The notes: a model not told the origin generated them from the letters alone. Counted from the stretch's first letter, positions 43,043 to 51,731 are shown. The stretch: DNA of 64,000 nt from Nocardioides sp. NBC_00368 (GCF_036090055.1 NZ_CP107970.1:1738501-1802500); one strand, 5' to 3'. Program-made: numbers and translations.

Positions 43043-43082
43043 ATTGTTGCAGGTGGTACAAATTTGTTGCAGGTGATACAAA
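43043..43082. promoter_or_regulatory. Two tandem 20-bp TetR/BetI-type operators
   Basis: Two adjacent 20-bp copies (43043-43062, 43063-43082) differ at two positions. Each has the dyad TTTGT-N2-CA-N2-TG-N2-ACAAA (first copy ATTGT). The junction ACAAATTTGT (43058-43067) is itself palindromic, so three dyads stack over 40 bp. They overlap the promoter of the TetR gene at 43111. Confidence 0.7.
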
Positions 43083-43110
43083 TGGCGCCTCCGGTTGTTA
43101 CAGTCGCCGC

Positions 43111-43683
43111 ATGACGACCGCTGGCACCGCGCCCGCCAAAGATCCGCAGCGCCGCGCCGCCTGGGCCGAGCTGGCGACCGACTACGTCCACGCGAACGGC
43201 CTGATCGGCCTGAGCCTGCGGCCGCTGGCGGCCGAGCTGGGCACCAGCAACCGGGTCCTGCTCTACCACTTCGGCACCAAGGACCAGCTGGTCGCCGACG
43301 TCCTCCGCACCTCCAACGAGCGGTCGGTCGCCGCGGTCGCCGCGCTCGAGCCCTCCGAGGACCTGCGTTCCGCCGTCCACGACCTCTGGTCGGTGATGGA
43401 GGGCGACCGGTGCAGCTGGATCTATGTGGAGGCGGCCGCGCTCGGCCTCTTCGGCAGGGAGCCGTACGTCTCGGCGGTCCGCGATGCCAACGCCCTGTGG
43501 ATCGCCTGCCTCATCGCGCATCTGACCAAGTCCGGGGTGGATCCCGCCGTCGCCGAACGGGCAGCCAACGTCATCGACGCCGCCTTCATGGGCTTCCAGC
43601 TCAGCCAGGCTCCCGACGGCAGCCTCCCGGAGCGTGCCCGGTCCGTCGACGATCTGGCGGACGCCGTCGCGGCTCTGGCCTGA
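43111..43683 (+). CDS. TetR-family regulator of the bet operon
   Basis: A 190-residue TetR protein (HTH about 14-62: HANGLIGLSLRPLAAELGTS, then NRVLLYHFGTKDQLVADVL). It is divergent from betB and probably a functional analogue of BetI that senses choline. TACAGT (43099-43104) lies 6 bases before the ATG at 43111, giving a leaderless mRNA and fixing the start. The tandem operators lie immediately upstream and fit autorepression. Confidence 0.9.
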   Translation: MTTAGTAPAKDPQRRAAWAELATDYVHANGLIGLSLRPLAAELGTSNRVLLYHFGTKDQLVADVLRTSNERSVAAVAALEPSEDLRSAVHDLWSVMEGDRCSWIYVEAAALGLFGREPYVSAVRDANALWIACLIAHLTKSGVDPAVAERAANVIDAAFMGFQLSQAPDGSLPERARSVDDLADAVAALA

Positions 43684-43767
43684 CGATCGCTGGTTTCCGC
43701 AACGCTGCGGCGCCGACGCCGTTACTCTCGATGGTTGACCGAGTTCGCCGTCGATGGAGGCATGCGC

Positions 43768-45849
43768 ATGATTCGTTCGGGCCCTATCCAAATTCTGACA
43801 GCGGCGTTGGCAGTCGGCGTCGCCACCGTGCTCATCGCCGCGTCGACCACGTCATCCGCCACTGCTCAACCCCGGGCGGAACGCCTGGGCGAGGCCGAGA
43901 CTCCGGTGCCAGGCCTGGTGCCGAAGCCGCTCCAGGTGAGCGCGAAGGGTGGGCCCGACTTCGTCCTGACCGGGCAGTCCCGCATCGTCGCCCGCGGCAC
44001 GGACGCCGGCGAGGTGGGCGACCTCTTGGCCGCCGAGCTGCGCCCGGCGACCGGCTTCGGCCTCCCGGTGGTCACCGGCAGGCCGACCTCTCGCGATGTG
44101 GTCCTGACGGTCGACCCCGAGGCAGGGTTCGACGAGGTCGAGGGCAACCCGGAGGCGTACAGGATCTCCTCGACGGCCAAGGGGGTCAGGGTCACCGGAG
44201 CAAGTCGCCACGGGCTGTTCAACGGCACCCAGACGCTTCGGCAGCTGCTGCCGGCGTTCGCCGCGTCTCCCTCGCGCGTCAGCACGACCTGGACCGTGCC
44301 GGCGGTCTCGATCGTGGACGCCCCGCGATTCAGCTATCGCGGACTCATGCTCGATGTCGCCCGCTCGTTCCTTGAGGTCGACGAGGTCCAGCAGGTCATC
44401 GACGCCGCGGCGGCGGCCAAGATCTCGGTGCTGCACCTGCACCTGGCCGACGACCAGGGGTGGCGGATCGACATCACCAACTCCGGCCGGGCGCCCGGTG
44501 ACGACATCGACTACACGGCGCTGACCCGGGTCTCGGGCGCGACCGCGGTGCTCGGCAACCCGTATCAGAGCGCCGACGGTCACACCGGGTTCTACACCCA
44601 GGACGACTACCGCTCGCTGGTGCGGTATGCCGCCGAGCGCGAGATCGAGATCATCCCCGAGATCGACATCCCCGGCCACACGAATGCCGCCCTGGCCGCG
44701 ATCCCGCAGCTCAACACCGCCGGGTCGAGCCACCCGGCGACCGAGGACGAGCCGGTGGCGCCGCACAACGGGACCATCGACGTCGGCTACTCCTACCTCG
44801 ATCCGACCTCCGAGGTGACCTACACCTTCATCGAGCACGTCTTCTCGCAGCTCGCTGCGCTCACGCCGTCGGAGTTCCTCCACGTCGGCGGGGACGAGTC
44901 GCATGCGATGACGCAGCGCTATGGCCACGAAGGCTACGTGGCGTTCGTCGAGCGGGCGCTCGCGATCGTCCACGGACTCGGGAAGAAGACCATCGGCTGG
45001 AACGAGTACGCCGAGTCCGGGCTCTCCGCGGGTGATGGTGTTCAGTACTGGGCCGGCACGACCGAGCACGCGAAACGCGCCGTCATCGAGGACGGCGCCA
45101 AGCTGCTCGTCTCGCCGGGCAACATGTCCTACCTCGACATGAAGTACCACCCGAAGACGCCGATCGGGCTCTCCTGGGCGTGCTCGGGCGACTGCGACGT
45201 CGCGCACTACTACGACTGGAGCCCGCAGGAGGTCATCGCGGGCGTCGGGGACGAGCACATCCTCGGCACCGAGGCGCCGCTGTGGTCCGAGACGATCCGG
45301 GGCGTGGATCAGGCCGAGTTCATGATCTTCCCGCGCATCCTCGCGCACGGGGAGGCCGGCTGGACCGCCGAGTCGCTGCGCTCGCCGTCTGACTTCGCGG
45401 CGCGGCTCGCCTCGGTCGGTCCGCGACTGGCCGCCGCCGGCACCAACTTCTACGACGGGCCGCAGATCGCCTGGTCGACGGCGCTGGCGGGGACCGATGC
45501 TGCGCTGTCGGTCGGATCGGGCGGATCGGGCGGATCGGTGTCGGTCGGACTGCTCGCCGCCCCCGGGACCAAGACGGACGGGACCGCGGTCACCGTCGAC
45601 GAGGTCGACGACGCGGACAGCACCGGTGGCTCGTCGCTGACCGCACCCCTCACCGCGACGGTCGACTTCGGCGACGGGTCGGCTCCGGTCCCCGCACGGT
45701 TCACCACGTCCGAACCCCGGGACTCGCTCCACGCTGCCGGGGTCTATGCGGTGACGGCTGCTCATGCGTACGACTCCCCGGGGACGTATCGCGGCACGAT
45801 CACGGCCTCCGACGGCTCGAGGGCGAGGTTCACCATCAAGGTCTCCTGA
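43768..45849 (+). CDS. Secreted beta-N-acetylhexosaminidase (GH20) with PKD-like tail
   Basis: A 693-residue exported GH20 enzyme releasing terminal GlcNAc/GalNAc. Signal peptide (about 1-33), GH20b domain (about 45-175), catalytic barrel (about 185-540) with RGLMLDVARSF, HLHLADDQGWRI, the Asp-Glu catalytic pair in LHVGGDESH, and WNEY. A Gly/Ser linker and a PKD-like beta-sandwich (VDFGDGSAPVP, then HAYDSPGTYRGTITASDG) follow. The ATG at 43768 has GGAGG 7 bases upstream; earlier in-frame starts lack one. It probably trims chitin or peptidoglycan fragments. Confidence 0.93.
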   Translation: MIRSGPIQILTAALAVGVATVLIAASTTSSATAQPRAERLGEAETPVPGLVPKPLQVSAKGGPDFVLTGQSRIVARGTDAGEVGDLLAAELRPATGFGLPVVTGRPTSRDVVLTVDPEAGFDEVEGNPEAYRISSTAKGVRVTGASRHGLFNGTQTLRQLLPAFAASPSRVSTTWTVPAVSIVDAPRFSYRGLMLDVARSFLEVDEVQQVIDAAAAAKISVLHLHLADDQGWRIDITNSGRAPGDDIDYTALTRVSGATAVLGNPYQSADGHTGFYTQDDYRSLVRYAAEREIEIIPEIDIPGHTNAALAAIPQLNTAGSSHPATEDEPVAPHNGTIDVGYSYLDPTSEVTYTFIEHVFSQLAALTPSEFLHVGGDESHAMTQRYGHEGYVAFVERALAIVHGLGKKTIGWNEYAESGLSAGDGVQYWAGTTEHAKRAVIEDGAKLLVSPGNMSYLDMKYHPKTPIGLSWACSGDCDVAHYYDWSPQEVIAGVGDEHILGTEAPLWSETIRGVDQAEFMIFPRILAHGEAGWTAESLRSPSDFAARLASVGPRLAAAGTNFYDGPQIAWSTALAGTDAALSVGSGGSGGSVSVGLLAAPGTKTDGTAVTVDEVDDADSTGGSSLTAPLTATVDFGDGSAPVPARFTTSEPRDSLHAAGVYAVTAAHAYDSPGTYRGTITASDGSRARFTIKVS

Positions 45850-45854
45850 CCGGT

Positions 45855-45908
45855 GGAGGTGGTGAAGCCGAGAGTGACCTGTGGCTCACTCCCGGCTTCA
45901 CCACCTCC
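45855..45908. terminator. Terminator after the hexosaminidase gene
   Basis: Perfect 16-bp stem GGAGGTGGTGAAGCCG (45855-45870)/CGGCTTCACCACCTCC (45893-45908) with an inner GAGTGA/TCACTC pair. Confidence 0.75.
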
Positions 45909-45911
45909 CGA

Positions 45912-45938
45912 TGTCACAGACCTCGCTGGAGGGGTGTC
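45912..45938 (+). promoter_or_regulatory. ECF41-type promoter of the FAD oxidoreductase operon
   Basis: TGTCACA (45912-45918), exactly 16 bases, TGTC (45935-45938). It matches the ECF41 promoter pattern TGTCACA-N16-CGTC with one change, and matches the sigJ promoter at 49337. The start codon is 9 bases downstream. Confidence 0.7.
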
Positions 45939-45946
45939 TTGAGGGT

Positions 45947-47146
45947 ATGAGCAACCAAGGAACCTCCAGCAGGAGCCGGATCGTGGTCGTCGGCGGCGGA
46001 TATGCCGGCGTGATGGCCGCCAACCGGCTCACCAAGCGCGACGACATCGACATCACCCTGGTCAACCCGCGCGACCAGTTCGTCGAGCGGATCCGGCTGC
46101 ACCAGCTGGCCGCCGGCGGGACCTCGGAGGCCGTGGTCGCCTACGCCGACGTGCTCAGCCCGCGCGTTCAGCTGGTGGTCGACACCGTGGTCTCCATCGA
46201 CGCGGGCCCGCGGACCGTCGCACTCGGGAGCGGGCAGGAGATGACGTACGACTACCTGGTCTACGCCGTCGGCAGCGCCGGCACGACCCAGGTCGCCGGC
46301 GCCGCGGAGCACGCGTTCGGGGTCTCGACCTTCGAGGAGGCGACCCGGCTGAAGGCGGCGCTGGACGCGACGCCGACCGATGCCCCGGTGATCGTCGTCG
46401 GCGGCGGACCGACCGGTATCGAAGTCTCTTCCGAGCTCGCCGAGTCGGGCCGGAACGTGGCTCTGATCTGCGGGGACAGGCTCGGTCCGTGGCTGCACGA
46501 GAAGGGCCGGGCGGTGGCCGAGCGCGACCTGCGACGCCTAGGAGTCGGCATCGTCGAGGGAGCCCGGGTGGCCGAGGTCATGGACGGCCGCGTACGCCTC
46601 GACAACGGCCGCGAGCTGCCCAGCGCGGTGACGATCTGGACCGCCGGTTTCGCCGCACCGGACCTGGCTCGCGCGAGCGGGCTGTCCACCGACGAGCTCG
46701 GCCGGCTGGTCACCGACGAGACCCTGACCAGCGTCGACGACGACCGGATCATCGCGACCGGCGACGCCGCGGCACCGTCGGGGATGGCGTACCGGATGAG
46801 CTGCCAGGCGGCCAACCAGCTCGGGCCGTTGGCCGGCGAGACAGTGCTCACACGACTGGCCGGCGGGACCCCTGAGGCCACTAGCATCGGCTTCGTGGGT
46901 CAGTGCATCAGTATCGGCCGCGAGCGCGGCCTGGTGAACCTCGCTCGTCGCGACGACTCCGCGGTGGCCGGACGGGTCCGGGGCGTACCGGCGGCGAAGA
47001 TCAAGGAGCTGGTCTGCCGCAGCACGGTCTGGGCGCTGTCGATGGAGGCACGTCGCCCGGGATCTGCGTTCGGCTTCAAGGATCGTTCGCGCGCCGGACG
47101 GGTTCAGGCGGCCGCCGTCACGCCGTTGACGGAGCGGAGCCGGTGA
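45947..47146 (+). CDS. NAD(P)/FAD-dependent oxidoreductase (NDH-2-like)
   Basis: A 399-residue pyridine-nucleotide-disulfide-type flavoprotein. FAD motif IVVVGGGYAGVMAANRLT, second nucleotide motif VIVVGGGPTGIEVSSELAE and the IIATGDAAAP block near 280. It resembles type II NADH dehydrogenases and other quinone or small-molecule reductases. The next gene (DoxX-like) overlaps its stop (GTGA). Its promoter matches the ECF41 sigma-factor consensus, placing it in the SigJ regulon. Confidence 0.88.
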   Translation: MSNQGTSSRSRIVVVGGGYAGVMAANRLTKRDDIDITLVNPRDQFVERIRLHQLAAGGTSEAVVAYADVLSPRVQLVVDTVVSIDAGPRTVALGSGQEMTYDYLVYAVGSAGTTQVAGAAEHAFGVSTFEEATRLKAALDATPTDAPVIVVGGGPTGIEVSSELAESGRNVALICGDRLGPWLHEKGRAVAERDLRRLGVGIVEGARVAEVMDGRVRLDNGRELPSAVTIWTAGFAAPDLARASGLSTDELGRLVTDETLTSVDDDRIIATGDAAAPSGMAYRMSCQAANQLGPLAGETVLTRLAGGTPEATSIGFVGQCISIGRERGLVNLARRDDSAVAGRVRGVPAAKIKELVCRSTVWALSMEARRPGSAFGFKDRSRAGRVQAAAVTPLTERSR

Positions 47147-47514
47147 GCTTGGCCGTCACCATCGTCGCCTGGCTCCTGGCCGCGTTCGTCATCGTCGTCG
47201 GGGTGGCCCACCTGGTGACCCCCGCCAAGGTGGAACCGCTGGTCCCGGAGTGGTGGCCGGCGAAGCGGGCGACGGTGTACACCTCGGGGGTCGCCGAGGT
47301 GGTGATCGGGATCGGTCTGCTGGTCCCGGCCACCCGCACCTGGGCGGCCGGCGTGGCGATGCTGATGTTCCTCGCCTACACGCTCGTCCACCTCGACGAC
47401 CTCCGCCACACCTCCCGCGCGACCCGAGCCAGCGACACCACCGGCGGCGTCATCACTCGGGGCGTGGTCAACCTGGCGTACGCCGGGTTGGCCCTCTTCG
47501 TCTGCCTCGGCTAG
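47143..47514 (+). CDS. DoxX-like four-helix membrane protein
   Basis: A 123-residue membrane protein with four hydrophobic segments (LAVTIVAWLLAAFVIVVGVA, SGVAEVVIGIGLLVPATR, WAAGVAMLMFLAYTLVHL, GVVNLAYAGLALFVCLG). The GTG start overlaps the oxidoreductase stop by 4 bases, so they form one operon. DoxX-like proteins often accompany redox flavoenzymes and ECF41 sigma genes. The function is unknown. Confidence 0.8.
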   Translation: MSLAVTIVAWLLAAFVIVVGVAHLVTPAKVEPLVPEWWPAKRATVYTSGVAEVVIGIGLLVPATRTWAAGVAMLMFLAYTLVHLDDLRHTSRATRASDTTGGVITRGVVNLAYAGLALFVCLG

Positions 47515-47611
47515 CCCTTCGGGAGGAGTTCAGGCTGGGGTCGTACGGCGGTCGCCACGGGATCACGCGGTGCGGACAGGTTGAGGTCCACCCTCACCGA
47601 AGGAGATCCCG

Positions 47612-48466
47612 ATGCGTACCTTCGTCCGCTCCCTGACCGCTGTGCTCGCGGCGGCGGCGTTCCTCTCCCCCGCCGCCGCGGCGGGCACGACCGACTCCAC
47701 GCGTACGACCGCCGAGCTCGGTACGCCGCACCCGCAGGCGCACGCGCACAACGACTACGAGCACGAGCGCCCGCTGCTCGACGCGCTCGAGCACGGCTTC
47801 ACCAGCGTCGAGGCCGACGTGTGGCTGGTCGACGGCGAGCTCCTGGTGGCGCACGACGCGGTCGATCTCGACCCGGCGCGGACCCTGGAGGGTCTCTACC
47901 TCGCCCCGCTCAAGGAGCTCGTCAAGGGCAAGGGGCGCGACGTCCACCCCGGCTACGACGGCACCTTCCAGCTCCTGATCGACATCAAGAACACCGGCGA
48001 GGCGACGTACGCGGCGATCGAGAAGGAGCTCGCCGCCTACGAGGAGCTCTTCACCCGCTACCAGAACGGCGTCGTCAAGGATGGTCCCGTCGAGGCCGTG
48101 ATCAGCGGCGACCGGCCGCTGGAGACGATGCGGAGCGCGACCCGACGGCTCAGCTTCTACGACGGTCGGATGGGCGATCTCCGCTCCGGGATGCCGGCGT
48201 CGCTGATGCCGCTGGTCAGCGACAACTGGACCAAGGTGTTCACCTGGCAGGGCGTCGGCCCGATGCCGGAGGCCGAGCGCCGCAAGCTGCACGAGATCGT
48301 CGACCATGCCCACGCGCAGGGCTACCGGGTGCGCTTCTGGGCGACCCCGGACGTCGACGGTCCGGCTCGGGAGGCGGTCTGGACCGAGCTGCTCGCGGCC
48401 GGCGTCGACCACATCAACACCGACGACCTCGCCGCCCTCGACGCCTTCCTGACCGAGAACCGGTAG
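47612..48466 (+). CDS. Secreted GDPD/PI-PLC-like phosphodiesterase
   Basis: A 284-residue exported protein. Signal peptide about 1-24 (RSLTAVLAAAAFLSPAAAA), then a glycerophosphodiester-phosphodiesterase-type TIM barrel: AHAHNDYEHERPLLDAL with the first His pair, FTSVEADVWLVDGELLVAHD with metal-binding Glu/Asp and second His, and LLIDIKNTG. Family members cleave phosphodiesters of glycerophospho compounds or teichoic acid fragments. AAGGAGAT precedes the ATG. It ends one base before the convergent RCC1 gene. Confidence 0.85.
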   Translation: MRTFVRSLTAVLAAAAFLSPAAAAGTTDSTRTTAELGTPHPQAHAHNDYEHERPLLDALEHGFTSVEADVWLVDGELLVAHDAVDLDPARTLEGLYLAPLKELVKGKGRDVHPGYDGTFQLLIDIKNTGEATYAAIEKELAAYEELFTRYQNGVVKDGPVEAVISGDRPLETMRSATRRLSFYDGRMGDLRSGMPASLMPLVSDNWTKVFTWQGVGPMPEAERRKLHEIVDHAHAQGYRVRFWATPDVDGPAREAVWTELLAAGVDHINTDDLAALDAFLTENR

Positions 48467-48467
48467 C

Positions 48468-49307
48468 TCACCGCCGGATCGGCGGCCATCCGGCGACGTC
48501 GCACTGACCGTGCTCGTTGCTCCCGGTGGCGACGACCGACCCGTCTGCCCGAAGTCCGAGCGTGTGCCTGGAACCGGCGGCCACCGCGACGATCTCGCGC
48601 CAGCCGGCGACATCGCACTGGCCGGCGTCGTTGCCCCCGACGGCCAGGGCTCGGCCGTCGGCGGTGACGGCGACGGTGTGGTAGCTCCCGGCGGCCACTG
48701 CCACGGCGTCTCTCCAGGCCTCGACGTCACAGGCGCCGCCGGTGCGGTCTCCCACCGCGAGGACGCGGCCCGCGCCGGTCAGACCGACCGTGTGAAGGTA
48801 GCCGGCGGTGATGGCGGTGAGGTCGGTCCATCCGCCGACGGAGCACTGCCCGCGGCGGCCGTTCCCCACGGCGATCGCGCTCCCGTCCGCGCGGAGGCCC
48901 ACCGAGTGCCAGTCGCCGCACGCCAGCGCGACGATCTCGCGCCACGAGCCCACCTCGCCGGCGCCTTCGGCGAGCCTTCCCGCGGCGAGCACCGTCCCGT
49001 CGGCACGCAGACCCAGCGTGCGACGCCAACCTGCCGCGACCGCGGTCACCTCACTCCAAGAGCTCACCTCGCACTGGCCCTCGTTGTTCCAGCCCGTCGC
49101 CACCACGGTGCCGTCGGACCGGAGCCCGACGCTGTGGGAGCGTCCGGTGTTGGAGGCCGTGTGCACGTTCCCTGCCGCCACGCCGATGACATCGGCCCAC
49201 GTCGTTGTTCGGCACTCCCCCGACGCTCCCGCACCGGCGGCGACGACAGTGCCGTCCATGGAGATCCCGAGCGAGTGGCGCGGCCCGGCCGCGATCAGAT
49301 GACCCAC
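48468..49307 (-). CDS. RCC1-repeat beta-propeller protein
   Basis: A 279-residue protein made of seven repeats of about 38-46 residues following the pattern W-x-[DE]-[IV]-x-A-[IV]-A-A-G-x-x-H-T-x-G-L-R-x-D-G-x-V-x-A-x-G. This gives a seven-bladed propeller like eukaryotic RCC1. Repeat 2 carries a nine-residue insertion (NTGRSHSVG), apparently a partial internal duplication. No signal peptide or transmembrane segment is visible, so it should be cytosolic. Function unknown; possibly a protein-protein scaffold. It is divergent from sigJ. Confidence 0.85.
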   Translation of the reverse strand: MGHLIAAGPRHSLGISMDGTVVAAGAGASGECRTTTWADVIGVAAGNVHTASNTGRSHSVGLRSDGTVVATGWNNEGQCEVSSWSEVTAVAAGWRRTLGLRADGTVLAAGRLAEGAGEVGSWREIVALACGDWHSVGLRADGSAIAVGNGRRGQCSVGGWTDLTAITAGYLHTVGLTGAGRVLAVGDRTGGACDVEAWRDAVAVAAGSYHTVAVTADGRALAVGGNDAGQCDVAGWREIVAVAAGSRHTLGLRADGSVVATGSNEHGQCDVAGWPPIRR

Positions 49308-49336
49308 GAGAGCAGTCTGGAACCCATGCCGGCCGA

Positions 49337-49363
49337 TGTCACAGTCCCGGGCGCTGCCTCGTC
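49337..49363 (+). promoter_or_regulatory. ECF41-type autoregulatory promoter of sigJ
   Basis: TGTCACA (49337-49343), exactly 16 bases, CGTC (49360-49363), a full match to the ECF41 pattern. It rules out the ATG at 49336 as the start because that lies upstream of the promoter. Confidence 0.78.
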
Positions 49364-49398
49364 CCAGGGTGGAAGATGTGACCCGAGGGAGGACGACC

Positions 49399-50346
49399 GT
49401 GACACCTGAGACCGAGATCGAGTTCGAGGAGCTGCGCCCGCTGCTGTTCTCGATCGCCTACCGCATCCTCGGCAGCGTGAGCGAGGCCGAGGACGCGGTG
49501 CAGGAGACCTGGCTGCGCCTGGAGTCGACCTCGACCCAGCCCGACTCACTCAAGGCCTACCTCTCGACCGTCGTCACCCGCATCTCCCTCGACGTGCTCC
49601 GCTCCGCGCGCGTGCGGAGGGAGACGTACGTCGGGCCGTGGTTCCCCGAGCCGCTGCCGACCGACTCCCGCGCCGGCGAGCGCGAGGACCTCTACGCCAG
49701 CCCCGAGCGCGCGACCGAGCTGGCCGACTCGGTGTCGATGGCCGCACTCCTGCTGCTCGAGCGGCTCAGCCCGCTCGAGCGAGCGGTCTTCGTGCTGCGC
49801 GAGGTCTTCCACTTCGGCTTCGCCGACATCGCGGCCGCGGTCGACCGCTCCGAGGCGGCCTGCCGCCAGCTCGCCTCGCGTGCCCGCCGGCACATGGACG
49901 ACGGCAAGCCGCGCTTCGAGGCCGACCGGCGCAAGCGGGTCGAGCTGGCCTCTCGGTTCTTCGACGCGCTGCGGGACGGCGACCTCGACCAGCTCCAGGC
50001 GCTGCTGGCCGCCGATGTCGAGACCGTCAACGACGGCGGTGGGATCGCCGGTGGCGTCGGCGGGCGGTTCGGCGCGGAGAAGGCGGCGCGCATCCTGGTC
50101 GCCGCCGTGCCCCCGCTCCTCGCCATCGGTGCCCGCTTGGAGCAGCGCGAGCTCAACGGCGAGCCCGGCGCCATCCTGCGCGACGCCGACGGCGCCATCC
50201 TCGGCACCTGGACCCTCGACATCCTCGACGGCCAGATCCAGCGGATCCGCTCCGTCACCAACCCCGAGAAGCTGGGCCACCTCGGCCCGGTCGCGGATCT
50301 CAAGGACGTCGTACGCCGCCGCAACCGCCACCGCCGCGAGCGGTGA
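49399..50346 (+). CDS. sigJ: ECF41-family RNA polymerase sigma factor (SigJ-like)
   Basis: A 315-residue extracytoplasmic-function sigma factor. Sigma2 (about 10-75, IAYRILGSVSEAEDAVQETW), a linker with GPWFPEPLPT (the WLPEPL motif of ECF41), sigma4 (about 115-170, LSPLERAVFVLREVF) and a C-terminal SnoaL-like domain with NDGGG (the DGGGK motif). In ECF41 the C-terminal domain controls activity instead of an anti-sigma factor. The GTG at 49399 follows GGGAGG and the self-type promoter. The usual COE partner is missing nearby, but the FAD oxidoreductase-DoxX operon 3 kb upstream carries the same promoter. Confidence 0.9.
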   Translation: MTPETEIEFEELRPLLFSIAYRILGSVSEAEDAVQETWLRLESTSTQPDSLKAYLSTVVTRISLDVLRSARVRRETYVGPWFPEPLPTDSRAGEREDLYASPERATELADSVSMAALLLLERLSPLERAVFVLREVFHFGFADIAAAVDRSEAACRQLASRARRHMDDGKPRFEADRRKRVELASRFFDALRDGDLDQLQALLAADVETVNDGGGIAGGVGGRFGAEKAARILVAAVPPLLAIGARLEQRELNGEPGAILRDADGAILGTWTLDILDGQIQRIRSVTNPEKLGHLGPVADLKDVVRRRNRHRRER

Positions 50347-50386
50347 CGCCGCTGGTCGAGCCGCGAGCGGCTCGACCAGCGGCGTC
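50345..50386. terminator. Bidirectional terminator between sigJ and the MHS transporter
   Basis: Perfect 20-bp inverted repeat (50345-50364/50367-50386) with a 2-base centre; the core CTGGTCGAG/CTCGACCAG resembles the repeat at 4369. It lies between convergent genes, touching the sigJ stop. Confidence 0.8.
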
Positions 50387-50390
50387 GGAG

Positions 50391-51731
50391 TCAGGCGACA
50401 GCGCCCTGCGGGGTCGGCGACGTCCGCAGCCCGAGGTCGGCGGTGCGTACGTCCTTGGTCTCACGGGCGGTGAGCGCCGCGATCGACGCGACGAGGCAGA
50501 CGACCGCGGTGTAGCCGGCGGTGACGACCCAGCCGCCCTCCTTCACGCCGCCGAGAGCGGTGACGATCGACGGCGTGAAACCGGCCAGCATGAAGCCGAT
50601 CTGGGTGCCGATCGCGACGCCGGAGAAGCGCACCGGGGTGGAGAACATCTCCCCGTAGAAGGAGGGCCAGGTGGCGTTGGCGGCCGCGTAGCCGAACGAG
50701 AAGGTGACGATGGCGAGCGCGAAGACGAGCAGCTCGCTGCCCTGGCTCATCGAGAGCAGGTAGAACGGCATCATGACCGCGCTGGCCACGGCCCCGTAGA
50801 TGAAGACGGGCTTGCGCCCGATCCGGTCGGCGAGCCGCCCGAACATCGGCTGGGTGAACAGCGCGACCAGGTTGGCCGCGACGACCAACCACAGCGTGAT
50901 CGAGTCGACCATGCCGACCGCGACGCCGTAGGCGATGGCCAGGTTGCCGAAGACCGTGGAGACGGCTGCGATGAAGGCGCAGCAGATGACCCGGAGCACG
51001 TCGGCCCAGTGGTCGCGCAGCAGCACCGCGAGGGGCAGCTTGGCGACCTCGTTGTTGGCCTTGGCCTCCTCGAACTCCGGGGTCTCGTTGAGGCGGCTGC
51101 GGATGAAGAACGCCACCACGACCACGATGGCGGAGAGCCAGAACGGGATGCGCCAGCCGATGCCGTACTTGATCTCGTCCGGCAGTGCGACCACCGGGAT
51201 GAAGACGAGCGCGGCCAGGATCTGGCCGCCCTGGGTCCCGGTCAGCGTCCAGGAGGTGTAGAAGGAGCGCTTGTCGTCGGGGGCGTGCTCGAGGGTGAGC
51301 GAGCTGGCGCCGGCCTGCTCGCCAGCGGCCGAGAGCCCCTGGAGCAGGCGGCAGAACACCAGCAGTGCGGGCGCGATCCAGCCGGCCTGGTCGTACGACG
51401 GCAGGCAGCCGATCAGGAACGTGCCGCCACCCATCAGCAGGAGGGTGAACAGCAGCACCTTGCGGCGGCCGATCCGGTCACCGAAGTGGCCGACGAAGAC
51501 CGCACCGACGGGCCGGGCCACGTACGCGAAGGCGAAGGTCGCGAACGACATGACCAGTGCGGCGTCACCGGCGCTGGGGAAGAAGACGTGCGGAAAGATC
51601 AGCGCTGCGGCAGAGCCGAAGACGAAGAAGTCGTAGTACTCGACGGCACTGCCCATGAAGCTGGCAAGCGCGGCCCGGACCGGGGTCTTGCCTTCCTGGT
51701 TCTCGGTGCTGTCGATGTCAGGTCCCGCCAT
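50391..51731 (-). CDS. MHS-family MFS transporter, probably shikimate/quinate uptake
   Basis: A 446-residue MFS protein of the metabolite:H+ symporter (ShiA/ProP/KgtP) type with 12 membrane segments. Typical stretches are ASFMGSAVEYYDFFVFGSAA (TM1), GHFGDRIGRRKVLLFTLLLM (loop 2-3) and GRLADRIGRKPVFIYG (loop 8-9). It lies 73 bases downstream of the shikimate-dehydrogenase gene in the same direction, which suggests uptake of shikimate, quinate or dehydroshikimate. Substrate inferred from context. Confidence 0.9.
   Translation of the reverse strand: MAGPDIDSTENQEGKTPVRAALASFMGSAVEYYDFFVFGSAAALIFPHVFFPSAGDAALVMSFATFAFAYVARPVGAVFVGHFGDRIGRRKVLLFTLLLMGGGTFLIGCLPSYDQAGWIAPALLVFCRLLQGLSAAGEQAGASSLTLEHAPDDKRSFYTSWTLTGTQGGQILAALVFIPVVALPDEIKYGIGWRIPFWLSAIVVVVAFFIRSRLNETPEFEEAKANNEVAKLPLAVLLRDHWADVLRVICCAFIAAVSTVFGNLAIAYGVAVGMVDSITLWLVVAANLVALFTQPMFGRLADRIGRKPVFIYGAVASAVMMPFYLLSMSQGSELLVFALAIVTFSFGYAAANATWPSFYGEMFSTPVRFSGVAIGTQIGFMLAGFTPSIVTALGGVKEGGWVVTAGYTAVVCLVASIAALTARETKDVRTADLGLRTSPTPQGAVA

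Noticed and set aside
43058..43067. The 20-bp tandem repeat as a CRISPR remnant
   Set aside because: Only two copies without spacer, each an internal dyad in a divergent promoter; it fits operators.
49336..49398. ATG at 49336 as the sigJ start
   Set aside because: It precedes the -35 of the ECF41-type promoter (49337-49363), so it cannot be in that transcript. The GTG at 49399 has GGGAGG at proper spacing.
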